Shown piece by piece: positions 1 to 6,992 of a stretch of DNA of 64,000 bases. The position numbers and the translations under genes were made by a program. Every line of letters starts with the position of its first letter. Positions within the stretch are counted from its first letter, which is position 1. Source of the stretch: Methylobacterium sp. WSM2598. GTDB taxonomy: Bacteria; Pseudomonadota; Alphaproteobacteria; Rhizobiales; Beijerinckiaceae. Location of the stretch: NCBI RefSeq assembly GCF_000379105.1, contig NZ_KB900609.1:252281-316280 (forward strand). Direction: 5' to 3'. The notes beneath the pieces were generated by a model. The model was not told the origin of the DNA and did no database searches. It saw nothing but the letters and a program-made list of their open reading frames with translations.

Positions 1-11
1 GCCCCGTCGCC

Positions 12-99
12 GGTCGGCTTCAGATCGGAACGGTGGCCGGCTTCGCCTCGGAATGACGGCCGGCTTCAACTTGGAACCCCCGGCCGGCTTCGTCGGAAT
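12..99. repeat. Four tandem imperfect ~22-bp repeats, IS21-like end
   Basis: Four consecutive units share the core GGCCGGCTTC followed by 2-4 variable bases and CGGAA. They begin near positions 12, 32, 55 and 78. Multiple repeated transposase-binding sites of this kind are known at the ends of IS21-family elements. The inference is that an IS21-like element lies to the left of the window and only its terminus is visible here. No istA or istB coding sequence is present in the window. Confidence 0.55.
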
Positions 100-271
100 A
101 CGCACCAAGCCCCTCGTCTCTGACAATTTGCGGGCGGTGGTAGAGCCACGTACCCACGGAACCGGCTCTGTGCAGCCGCGCACAGATTTCTGGTTCGCGG
201 GCTTCAGGCTGTCCTCAACACCACGGCGGAGCCCCGCCGGAGAGGCAGCCAACCCGCGAGGGAGATGCCCC

Positions 272-484
272 ATGAACACGTGCCAACAGGACCGCGCTTC
301 AACGTCAAAGCAAATCAGAACGTCAGAGGAGATCGGGCTCTTGACCGATGAAGAACTTGATGGAATTGCGGGCGGGTTCTTCAAGAGGATCTTAGGAATA
401 TCATCAAATTCTACGGCAGGACAGAGCGATCCTGTGCAGATGTTTGGCCAAATATTGCAGCAACTGACGAAAGGAACAGACTGA
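272..484 (+). CDS. Double-glycine leader peptide (bacteriocin/RiPP-like precursor), 70 aa
   Basis: A 70-residue peptide with an acidic leader ending LTDEELDGIAGG (residues 24-35). This is the classic double-glycine cleavage motif recognised by peptidase-containing ABC exporters. The predicted mature part is 35 residues: FFKRILGISSNS... rich in Ser, Gly and Gln, with no Cys. The start at 272 is preceded by GAGGGAG about 8 nt upstream. The frame stays open further upstream to 53, but that part is Arg/Pro-rich and lacks a ribosome site. A terminator-like hairpin lies 137 nt downstream. No exporter or maturation enzyme is adjacent. Export as a bacteriocin, signal or modified peptide is inference from the leader only. 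Confidence 0.65.
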   Translation: MNTCQQDRASTSKQIRTSEEIGLLTDEELDGIAGGFFKRILGISSNSTAGQSDPVQMFGQILQQLTKGTD

Positions 485-620
485 ACAAAACAGTTGCAAT
501 AGCAGACTTCCCATGGCGTGCCCGAGCGCAACACGAACAGGACACCCGTGAGCTCGGCGCGGCCGCTAAGGCGCCAACCCTGGTTCTGTTAGAAGCTCTC
601 AATCGTGTTGGGGACATCTT

Positions 621-656
621 CGGCCCGCTCAGCTCCGGTAGCGGCGGGCCTTTTCT
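621..656 (+). terminator. Rho-independent terminator-like hairpin
   Basis: GGCCCGC and GCGGGCC form a 7-bp GC stem around a ~15-nt loop, followed by TTTTCT. It lies downstream of the double-glycine peptide gene and is probably its terminator. Confidence 0.5.
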
Positions 657-993
657 ATCCTGGATCAATCTGCGGGCCTGAAGCGGCATCCCTAATGTTG
701 TGCCTATCTGGGTTCCCGTTGGCGCCGGCAAGATGCCCGCGGCCATTTGGTGAACTTAAATCGAACTTAATGCAAAATAAAACGTCGCAGTTTTACGCGC
801 AAGTACAGCCGCATTTAAGAGGTGGTCGCGTTTTATGCTACGGGAGAGAAGGACGCTCCCTATGCTGCGCATACGAAATCGTGCAGTGCTGCGCCTGGAA
901 AGGCTACTTGCCAACCGTGAGGCAAATCAGGATGCCTTTTCCGCACGCCAGCGAAGACCTAAGAAGGGTGTCGAATTAAGATCAGTTCTGGTT

Positions 994-1224
994 ATGCCGA
1001 TCGGCATGCTTCATCTGACAGCGAGGCGGCCGATTTGGATAGCGATCGTGCTGATGGCCGCGTTCATACTGTTAACCCAGACTGACTGTGCCATACGGAG
1101 GCGGTACGGACTCCTGTTCTACGGGTCGGACGTGAACACCTGCACACAGCAGGAGGCGTTGAACCGGATCAAGAACATCACCGCTTTCTTGGACACTCGG
1201 GCGAGCGAGTTGAGCTTGAGGTAG
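994..1224 (+). CDS. Possible small membrane protein, 76 aa
   Basis: This open frame has one clear hydrophobic stretch (PIWIAIVLMAAFILL) near residue 15, then a Cys and a hydrophilic tail. The frame opens further upstream at 835 with a basic, Arg-rich region that looks non-coding. No family is recognised and no good ribosome site is seen. It lies in the 485-1264 interval, which otherwise holds only the terminator at 621. It could be a single-pass membrane peptide or chance. Confidence 0.3.
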   Translation: MPIGMLHLTARRPIWIAIVLMAAFILLTQTDCAIRRRYGLLFYGSDVNTCTQQEALNRIKNITAFLDTRASELSLR

Positions 1225-1264
1225 TTCTCGCCTGAATACGAGAAGGGCAGCGTCCGTGTCCCCC

Positions 1265-1537
1265 TTAAGCGGTGCGGCCGCCCTCATCCGGCCACGGCAC
1301 GTCCCACCCTACGACGCGATAACTCGCCGGTAGCGGGCCGGACACGCTCATGCCCCAGCTGTATTTCGCGTGCAGCCGGGCGTAGACGCCCAGCATGTCG
1401 CGCATCACGCCGACCGGCTTCGCGCCGCAGGCCGAGCAGCGCACCCGCAGGGCGATGTCGAGAAAGGGCAAGTCGGCCGGGAAGCGGTCCGTGCTGATCG
1501 TCGCCTCGTGGCCGCAATCGGTCGCGTTGCAGTGCAC
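1265..1537 (-). CDS. Cys-rich zinc-ribbon-like hypothetical protein, probably N-terminally eroded
   Basis: The protein starts HCNATDCGHEATISTDRF and continues to RVRCSACGAK. The C-x4-CGH and CSAC pairs look like a four-ligand zinc ribbon. The only start codon is a GTG at 1537. The same frame stays open upstream to 1675 and reads as convincing protein (IRARNPRRACDEQGREI and PTIGWPRSEEGDRTAF). That stretch contains no start codon and ends at the stop of the next gene (1676). The likely reading is that the true N-terminus was lost. No function is known. This small-protein style is typical of Methylobacterium accessory regions. Confidence 0.55.
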   Translation of the reverse strand: MHCNATDCGHEATISTDRFPADLPFLDIALRVRCSACGAKPVGVMRDMLGVYARLHAKYSWGMSVSGPLPASYRVVGWDVPWPDEGGRTA

Positions 1538-1675
1538 GAAGGCCGTGCGGTCGCCCTCCTCGGACCGGGGCCAGCCGATCGTGGGCGGTGGTATCTCGCG
1601 GCCCTGCTCGTCGCAGGCGCGGCGGGGATTGCGTGCGCGTATCAGCCGGCCCCCCCGGAAGGACCGTGATCGTCG

Positions 1676-1849
1676 CTACTCGGCCGAGGCGATCACGACG
1701 TGCAACCAGCGGCTCACGGGTGCTTCGAAGTTGCCGGCCGCATCCGCCGTCTGAGTTGCACCAGCAATCGGCTGTGCGGCGAGCAGGGCGATGGCGATGA
1801 CCGCGTACACGGCGGCGAAGGACAGAACGGTCCTGAGATTGGCATCCAT
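1676..1849 (-). CDS. Small exported or membrane protein, 57 aa
   Basis: It begins MDANLRTVLSFAAVYAVIAI and has one hydrophobic segment (residues 7-25) followed by AAQPIAGATQ, which resembles a signal peptide or anchor. The rest is a short polar tail. AAGGAAG lies about 6 nt before the ATG at 1849, which supports this start over the longer frame to 1915. It is on the same strand and in the same frame as the Cys-rich remnant immediately downstream. No family is recognised. Confidence 0.5.
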   Translation of the reverse strand: MDANLRTVLSFAAVYAVIAIALLAAQPIAGATQTADAAGNFEAPVSRWLHVVIASAE

Positions 1850-1972
1850 CGCACGGCTTCCTTGGGTGGCGAGCGCTGGACTTGGTGTATGCCCAAAAGG
1901 CCAAGCTTTCATCACTCATTCGGGTGAGAGCGCCCTCCATGAGGGTCGGGAGCGAGGGCGTGATTGTCTCGC

Positions 1973-2195
1973 TCAACCGGCCCGCGTCAGTAGGATGGCC
2001 GCGCGCACCGCCATCCGTCGCTGCGCCTCAAGGGCGTTCGTCAGGACCAGCCCCCCGGGCGTGGACGTTCGCAAGGATCACCGCCGCGAGGTCCACGGCG
2101 ACGCCTTCGGCGATCAGGCGCAGTCCCGGCGTGGGATCGTCGAGGTAGCCGGAGACTGCGGCGTTCACACGCTCGTCGGTGACGGCCTTGGACAT
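1973..2195 (-). pseudogene. Frameshifted small hypothetical protein
   Basis: From ATG 2195 the frame reads MSKAVTDERVNAAVSGYLDD and continues LAAVILANVHARG. It then hits a run of six C on the plus strand (2054-2059) and shifts to a premature stop. Dropping one base restores the continuation GLVLTNALEAQRRMAVRAA and ILLTRAG, ending at 1973. The two halves join into a sensible ~73-aa helical protein. The lesion is a single homopolymer indel, so a sequencing error is possible. No function is known. Confidence 0.5.
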
Positions 2196-2247
2196 GAGGG
2201 TGATGTACAGCCCTGTATGCTACCGCCCACCGACGGAAACTTGCGTT

Positions 2248-2463
2248 TTAGTGACCGCAGAAAGCAGCCCTGCTCGCCGCGGTTCCCATGCAGAACATTT
2301 CCTCTGACAGGTGCATGATTTCAACATAAGCCTCCCGACCCATTTTCTGCACTGTGGGCCTAAGTACCTCGAACTCGAAATACGCGAAGGCTGCAACGGC
2401 AACAAGAGCGGCCCACTGAGGCGCCTCTTTCTTTGGCGACGGCCGTAGATAGTGCACGGACAT
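2248..2463 (-). CDS. Small single-pass membrane protein, 71 aa
   Basis: It has a short basic N-terminus (MSVHYLRPSPKKEAPQ), one hydrophobic helix (WAALVAVAAFAYFEFEVL, residues 17-34) and a polar C-terminal tail with two Cys. It stands alone between two decayed genes. No family is recognised. Orientation would be N-in by the positive-inside rule. The coding call rests on composition only. Confidence 0.4.
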   Translation of the reverse strand: MSVHYLRPSPKKEAPQWAALVAVAAFAYFEFEVLRPTVQKMGREAYVEIMHLSEEMFCMGTAASRAAFCGH

Positions 2464-2580
2464 GGCTCGCCTACAAATTTGTTATAATCAGATTTGCAGC
2501 GTGTTCTCCTGGAGTGCGTTGCGCATCAGCCATTTAAAGTAGGGATGCCGAGCCTATCGGGCCAACGACACCTGCTACGC

Positions 2581-2998
2581 TCATTCTATGGTGTCCCATC
2601 TACCCGGGTAGAGCCCATGGAACAGATCGCCGGCCGCCTTGCGGCTGAACAGGGTGAACCGGCGCCGCCGCTGGTGCTCGGGCCGGTCGTGCAGCATGTG
2701 CCAGCGCTGGCAGGAGGCGGCGAGGTTGCCGGGCGCGCCGTCGCCAGGACCACGCGGGTGAACCGGACGGTGTGGAGCAGGTCCTCCGGGAGCATGCGGC
2801 TGCGCAGGATCCGGCCGCGCCCGTCGCGCCGCATCTCGGTCGCGGCGTCGAACCAGCGCCCGCCCTGAAGGCGACCCGTTGCAGGTGGGGCCGCCCGCAG
2901 CCCTCGCAGCGCCCGCCGGCGGACAGGAAGCGGATCACGTCGGAGAGCTGGGGCCAGTCGATCGGGTCGAAGCCGCGGTGCTCGGGTCGGATCGGCAC
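2581..2998 (-). pseudogene. Decayed HNH-endonuclease-like protein (multiple frameshifts)
   Basis: Three frames join into one protein. The N-terminus (MPIRPEHRGFDPIDWPQLSD, then CEGCGRPHLQRVAF) is in one frame. The middle (RILRSRMLPEDLLHTVRFTRV) is in a second. The C-terminus (GNLAASCQRWHMLHDRPEHQ, then AAGDLFHGLYPG) is in a third. The CxxC plus N...CxxxH arrangement is that of an HNH nuclease-like domain. The His-rich segment expected between VVLATA and GNLAAS is missing. At least two indels and a small deletion make it non-functional. Confidence 0.6.
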
Positions 2999-3051
2999 GG
3001 GTGAGATCGGCGCCCTGATCGGCGCAGGCTACGGCGGAGTTCGTGATCCCG

Positions 3052-3536
3052 CTAGGCCGCCTTCCCGAACTCCCAGACGGTCACGCCGCGGCAGCGCCCG
3101 GGCTTGGCCTTCCGCGAGGTCCAGAGGTGTGTCGTCAAGTACGCCTCCGCCAGCTCGAACACCGGGTAGGAGCAGGGCATCATCACGCCGCAGCAGTCGC
3201 CCCGGACGATGCCGGCCTGCGGGTGCACCGAGAACAGGGTGAGCGCGTCCCAGCCGAGCCGAGCCGCGCCGCCTCGGCGCCGAACTCGTCGACGAAGCGG
3301 CGGCAGTTCTCCAGGCTGGTGGCCCAGTCGTCCAGGCGGAAGCCGGGGCAGGGCGGCTGGCCGGGGGAGAGGGAGGCGAGGCCGCGGCTCCACGCGCAGA
3401 CCAGGGCGGCGGGATCGGCGATCGGGCCAGTGGTCCGCATGACGGCCCAATACTCCCCCGAGGTGTAGTGGGGCCTGCCGAGCGTGCCGGCCTGCATCGG
3501 CCTCGCCACCAGGATCGCCGCGAAGTCGAGCGCCAC
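3052..3536 (-). pseudogene. Frameshifted hypothetical protein (~160 aa)
   Basis: The N-terminal half starts MALDFAAILVARPMQAGTLG and runs to ENCRRFVDEFGAEAARLG. A single frameshift near 3260 leads to the C-terminal half WDALTLFSVHPQAGIVRGDC, CGVMMPCSYPVFELAEAYL and VTVWEFGKAA. Together they make a continuous protein of about 160 residues. The function is unknown. A more decayed relative lies on the same strand near 63.4-63.7 kb. The single lesion could be real decay or an assembly error. Confidence 0.6.
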
Positions 3537-3554
3537 ACCCCGTGCGATCAGCCG

Positions 3555-3770
3555 CTACTCCACGGGCAGGATAGCCAGGACGGTCTCGGCCTCCACACGG
3601 ATGCAGAGGGTCCAGCCGTCTCCGAGGTGCGCCAGCACGCCATTGGCTCGCATCTCCCGGATCACGGATTCGGCCGCCTCCAGGGCCTGATCCAGGTTCG
3701 CGGCCTCGACCCCCTCCTCGTCCCGGATGGTAGTGACCCCGTCGGCGAGGTCGAAGTAGAAGTGCCGCAT
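3555..3770 (-). CDS. DUF6894-type small protein, 71 aa
   Basis: It begins MRHFYFDLADGVTTIRDEEG and continues VEAANLDQALEAAESVIREM. This matches the small alpha/beta DUF6894 family found in many copies in Methylobacterium and other Rhizobiales. In that family a short beta strand (R-[HY]-[FY]-F-D) is followed by a D-x-x-G turn and a helix. The length (71 aa) is normal. The biological role of the family is not established. The gene looks intact, unlike its neighbours. Confidence 0.7.
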   Translation of the reverse strand: MRHFYFDLADGVTTIRDEEGVEAANLDQALEAAESVIREMRANGVLAHLGDGWTLCIRVEAETVLAILPVE

Positions 3771-4359
3771 GACTATGTCCTTTTCTGCGAGGACGGGAGT
3801 GCGCGGCTCCGTCCGGCAGGCTACGTATCCGACAGCAAGTTAATCCGCATACTTCGTTTATGTAAGCTTAATCCGCGCAACGAAGACTTTCGAAATCAAC
3901 TGCACGATCACGCATGGGCCGTAACGACTACATGACTTTGGGAACGTTGCACTATACAGCAGGACTAGGGCAGAATAGGTTGTGTAGTCACACCGACATG
4001 TCGCCCTGCCTAAGAGGCTGGGCTCTCTGTTGAATATGCGGGCTCTCTGGCGCCGGGAACCCGATCGATGCGCGACCCGTTCATGACCGAAGCACATGAC
4101 GCGACTGACAATTCATCAGAGAGAAGCGAGAGAATTCGTGACCATATTAGAAAATTTGTAAGAAAATCGATAGATAAACAAGGGCCGAAACACGAATTCA
4201 TAGTCGGCGAGATCAAAGATATTTATCGTGTAGTGTATCGATCGTTCCCCGTCATAGGGCCGTTGCGGAGACTGCGGCCCGGCACCAGGCGTGCCCGCAT
4301 CGGTTCAGGAAGGGTATACCCCTGGCGAACCAGCCCGGAGCTGGTTCAACAGGGCCCGC
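3771..4359. other. Stretch without a confident gene
   Basis: This is lower in GC than its surroundings. An open frame from ATG 4083 (MTEAHDATDNSSERSERI, a basic helical segment) is possible but unsupported by homology or a ribosome site. Nothing else was recognised. Confidence 0.3.
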
Positions 4360-4569
4360 GTGACCCTTCAACAGGCACGGGCGAAGGCGCAGGGCCTCTG
4401 CCGGGGCCGGGCGGAGGACACGGAGCGCAACGCGGGGATCGCCGCGATGCTGTCGGCCGGGATGACGTGGTCTCAGGTTCAGGCGGCGACCGGGTACAGT
4501 CGGGCTCACCTTGCCACGATCGCCAAGCGGGTCGGAGCGAGGCGACGCCGCTCAGCTGCCCCGCCATGA
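4360..4569 (+). CDS. Small helix-turn-helix protein, ~69 aa
   Basis: From GTG 4360 it reads VTLQQARAKAQGLCRGRAED and then NAGIAAMLSAGMTWSQVQAA followed by TGYSRAHLATIAKRV. The segment G-M-T-W-S-x-V-Q-x-A-T-G-x-S-R-x-x-L is a helix-turn-helix like those at the C-termini of resolvases and small phage-type regulators. The frame is open further upstream to ATG 4291. A second partial copy of its last 26 codons lies at 5650-5730. The gene converges with the divergent-module gene on the minus strand. DNA binding is inferred. Confidence 0.5.
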   Translation: MTLQQARAKAQGLCRGRAEDTERNAGIAAMLSAGMTWSQVQAATGYSRAHLATIAKRVGARRRRSAAPP

Positions 4570-4639
4570 TCGCCGTGACCTGGGGCACCAGCTCCCCAGC
4601 GCCCCCTGTGGTCTCCTGCACTCGTTTGCCGAGGAGGTC

Positions 4640-4876
4640 ACCCGGCCGAGGCATGCCGCACCGCCGCGACCAGATCAGCTTGCCCGTTCCGTCCAGCAGC
4701 ATGACGACCGCGTCAGACTGCGAGAACAGTTCGCAAGCCCGGTCCGCGGCCGCCGCGACTGCCGTCTCCTCGGTGACGGCGCCCAGTTCCTCATGATCGG
4801 TCACAACGCTGGCGCCGTCTGGCCGTGGTCAGAGTAACCAGAGCTGGAAGTGCGACGTGGGCGGGCTACGAGACAT
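4640..4876 (-). pseudogene. Module gene A, copy 1 (in-frame nonsense codon)
   Basis: From ATG 4876 it reads MSRSPPTSHFQLWLL, then a TGA at 4829-4831, then PRPDGASVVTDHEELG, RACELFSQSDAVVMLLDG and GKLIWSRRCG. The intact relative at 36938-37192 reads HFQLWLLWPRPDGVGVVTDH at the same place, so a Trp codon (TGG) has become TGA. Restart at GTG 4804 (VTDHEEL) is possible. Downstream of GMPRPG the frame stays open to 4346 but similarity to copy 2 ends. No known family is recognised. The pattern suggests a small alpha/beta domain. It is part of the duplicated module described under findings. Confidence 0.65.
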
Positions 4877-5155
4877 GGTGCCAGTGTGCTCGCGGTGACA
4901 CACCGGGGCAAGCTTCTGTGCTGAGTTTGTCGCACAGACCAGGGTAGTTCCACAGCTTACTTCAACGTCCGTGCATGCTCCGGACAGCTTGATCGTTAGC
5001 ATTCCGAGGCACTTACGGCCGCTATTTGCAGCGTGCACAACTTAATTACCGGCCTCAGATGGATGCGGTCTGAGCAAGCCCTAAGCCGCCTATCCGAGTT
5101 GCCAAATCACTCAACACTCGATATGGCCAGCCTCAATAAATAAGAGAGGGCGGCG
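4877..5155. promoter_or_regulatory. Conserved divergent spacer, module copy 1
   Basis: 279 nt separate gene A (minus) from the 27-aa peptide (plus), against 278 nt in copy 2. Shared blocks keep their spacing. A ~45-nt block lies next to the gene A start (CCAGTGTGCTC and CTTCTGTGCTGA). CCGAGGCACTTA lies 128 nt from gene A (129 in copy 2). GTTGCCAAA lies 222 nt from it (223 in copy 2). It probably holds promoters or operators for both directions, or a structured leader. Confidence 0.55.
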
Positions 5156-5239
5156 GTGATTGCGGAAACAATGGCAAGTGTCGGCCTTATTGGCGCGGCG
5201 AGCGCAAGCTTCGCTATAATAATGCTGCTTCTTCACTAA
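5156..5239 (+). CDS. 27-aa hydrophobic peptide, module copy 1
   Basis: GTG start, 27 residues, ending SASFAIIMLLLH and a TAA stop. A purine-rich GAGAGGG lies about 8 nt upstream. A same-length relative at 37471-37554 aligns without gaps, with 16 of 27 residues identical, including G10-L-I-G13, A17-S-F-A20 and the terminal His. Identity at the protein level, the same length and the same position between the same two neighbours argue that this is a real gene. It would form a single membrane helix. Type I toxin-like peptide or membrane-protein regulator are possible roles, not shown. Confidence 0.6.
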   Translation: MIAETMASVGLIGAASASFAIIMLLLH

Positions 5240-5386
5240 GCACGGCGGCGCCTTGTCTCAGTTTTAACCAAATTTTAAGGCGCCCGGTCGGCGCGCTTAC
5301 CGCCGCGTTCGTCTTCCCTCTTGACCCGGTGTCGCAGCAGCGTGGCTTCAGCAAGCTCAGCCAGCCGAATCGAACTCGGCGAGCCG

Positions 5387-5653
5387 TTGCCGGCCGCTAT
5401 CGCTCCACCGGGGCTGCTGCTCGACGACGTGCCCCAGCAGCTGCTGCTGCGATTTGCCGGCCTGAGCGCCCGGGCCCGGCAGCAGCGTGAGGACGAGCTG
5501 GCGCATCGGCTCGACCGTGCCGCTCTCCTGGCGGTTGCGGCATGGCTACGGGCACAGCACGGACCGATCCCGCTTTGCTCAATCCCGGTTCGCCCATCCC
5601 CGCCGGAACCGCTTCAGGCCACGCTACAGGCCTCGGTCGGCCGTGCCGAATGA
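5387..5653 (+). CDS. Module gene C, copy 1 (helical protein, ~88 aa)
   Basis: It contains PPGLLLDDVPQQLLLRFAGL, then QREDELAHRLDRAALLAVAA and WLRAQHGPIP. This matches copy 2 at 37746-38039 almost residue by residue over 55 positions. The start is taken as TTG 5387, which aligns with ATG 37746 of copy 2. An earlier TTG at 5321 is also in frame. After QHGPIP the two copies diverge, so the C-terminus here may be altered. It is predicted all-helical and soluble, with no recognised family. It sits about 150 nt after the 27-aa peptide on the same strand, so co-transcription is possible. Confidence 0.55.
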   Translation: MPAAIAPPGLLLDDVPQQLLLRFAGLSARARQQREDELAHRLDRAALLAVAAWLRAQHGPIPLCSIPVRPSPPEPLQATLQASVGRAE

Positions 5654-5730
5654 CGTGGTCGCGGATCCAGGCGGCGACCGGGTGCCGCCGGGCGCACATC
5701 GCCAAGATTGCCCAAAGAGCGGCTCCGTGA
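5650..5730 (+). pseudogene. Remnant of the 4360-4569 helix-turn-helix gene
   Basis: MTWSRIQAATGCRRAHIAKI followed by AQRAAP matches MTWSQVQAATGYSRAHLATI of the gene at 4360-4569, in the same orientation. Only the last 26 codons remain. Together the two copies flank the module as imperfect direct repeats. Confidence 0.5.
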
Positions 5731-5922
5731 ACGTGCCTATGCGAAGGGGCCGGTCTCACGCGTGCGAGCAGCTATACAACCACTCGCACGGTTGGAGCAG
5801 CCTTAGCTTAGGCCGGAGGTTGGGCTAGGAGTGGGGCTGACGCATGTGCGGCTGAGCACATCGGGTGGCGTGTTGGACTTGCATTCTCTCGGAGGGCAAT
5901 GATGTTGCCTCGGGAGGCTTCT

Positions 5923-6153
5923 ATGCTCAAATCCTTGAAACAGTTCACACTTAGAAATCCAGAGTATAAATCAAAGTATTGCACTCATAATACCTTGAGC
6001 GACGACGAGCTCTTCGAAACCGTAGCTGGATTAAATCCTCAACCTATTCCTCCGGGCTTCTCTGCAAGCAGCAGAGTTAGCAATGTTTTTGGGATTATAT
6101 TTCAAGACAAGCCTGTCATACCTTTGCACATCCAGATCAAACAATGCGATTAG
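5923..6153 (+). CDS. Leader-type peptide with LSDDEL...AG and NPQPIPPG motif, 76 aa
   Basis: A 76-residue peptide. Residues 25-36 (LSDDELFETVAG) resemble a double-glycine-type leader end with Ala-Gly in place of Gly-Gly. It is followed directly by LNPQPIPPG (37-45), a Pro-rich motif that recurs after such leaders in small bacterial proteins. The start at 5923 has GGAGG 6 nt upstream. An in-frame ATG at 5899 has its purines too close. GC is clearly lower than in its neighbours, suggesting transfer. No processing genes are nearby. A precursor of an exported or modified peptide is the best guess. Confidence 0.5.
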   Translation: MLKSLKQFTLRNPEYKSKYCTHNTLSDDELFETVAGLNPQPIPPGFSASSRVSNVFGIIFQDKPVIPLHIQIKQCD

Positions 6154-6275
6154 CTGCAGTGTTCGCGTAAGTCGCCAGCTTGGCGACTCACGCCACCCCG
6201 CCCGACAGCGCGTGAAGCAGCCAGGTCGGTCGCACCGGCAGTTAGCTTCGAGACCCAGGAGGCGCATCGCCGACC

Positions 6276-6488
6276 ATGGCCAAGCCGCAGGATCCTCGAC
6301 CGTGGTACCGCAGCCGTTTCGTGATGTTCATTGCGGGCGGTCTCGGCTGGTTCGCCAGCACCGCCGTCAAGCGATACCTGGAGGCAGAATTTGGATGGGG
6401 CGCGGGAACACAGTTCATCGTTCAGGTGGTGGTCGCCGGGCTGGTTGCGATGCTCATCCTGTGGCTCGTCGAGCGAGCGGTGTCGTGA
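6276..6488 (+). CDS. Small two-helix membrane protein, 70 aa
   Basis: MAKPQDPRPWYRSRFVMFIA begins a basic N-terminus leading into a first helix (residues 15-27). A second strong hydrophobic segment (FIVQVVVAGLVAMLILWLV, 47-65) ends with ERAVS. AGGAGG lies 15 nt upstream, which is somewhat far. No family is recognised. It stands just before the IS3 element. Confidence 0.5.
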   Translation: MAKPQDPRPWYRSRFVMFIAGGLGWFASTAVKRYLEAEFGWGAGTQFIVQVVVAGLVAMLILWLVERAVS

Positions 6489-6657
6489 CCGCCCTTGCGC
6501 GCGGCCGATCGGTCACCGTCCCTGCCACCCTGACTGTGTTTTCTGGCGAGGGTCGGGTGCGGGTGGTGCGGATCAGCGGCGGCCTCCCCAGTGACCTGAC
6601 CGGCTGGCTTCGGACCGGGCTGATTGAGAGGATCAGCCCGGACCGAAGGAGTCGGAC

Positions 6658-6990
6658 ATGCGGCGAGGTCAGAAGACGAGCGCGGAGCAGGTGATGCTCA
6701 AGCTGCGCCAGATTGAGGTGCAGACGGCACAGGGCAAGAGTTTGGCCCTGGCCTGCACGGAGGCGGAGATCTCCGAGCAGAGCTATGACCGCTAGAGCAG
6801 CACCCGATCACGTTGCAATCGGGTGCTGCTCTCGATCTTTGATCTTGCCGCATTGTCTGCGACGAACCGGCATCCACTTCGTCGGAAAATGCTCTAGCAC
6901 AAGGAGTACGGCGGTCTCCAAGTTGATCAGGCCAGGAAGATGAAGGACTTGGAGCGCGAGAACGCGCGGCTGCCGCAGCTCGTGGCCGGG
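6658..6990 (+). pseudogene. IS3 orfA, interrupted
   Basis: The frame starts MRRGQKTSAEQVMLKLRQIE and runs to EAEISEQSYDR, the usual OrfA helix-turn-helix. It then stops at the TAG of the inserted 100-bp element. The same reading phase resumes after the element with HKEYGGLQVDQARKMKDLER followed by ENARL, the leucine-zipper part. In relatives a Trp normally sits between Arg and the HKEYGG segment, so the CTAG target appears to have replaced a TGG. Confidence 0.7.
6795..6894 (+). repeat. 100-bp palindromic mobile repeat, copy A
   Basis: Exactly 100 bp, flanked by TA on both sides within CTAG. It begins GAGCAGCACCCGAT, with an inverted match ATCGGGTGCTGCTC (14-bp stem, 9-nt loop), and ends CGTCGGAAAATGCTC. 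The terminal GAGCA/TGCTC are inverted repeats. It is similar in size and architecture to RIME of rhizobia and Bru-RS of Brucella. It interrupts IS3 orfA. Confidence 0.8.
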
Positions 6991-6992
6991 GC

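Noticed and set aside
835..993. Extension of the 994-1224 frame upstream to 835
   Set aside because: The added residues are Arg-rich with no ribosome site and look like translated non-coding DNA.
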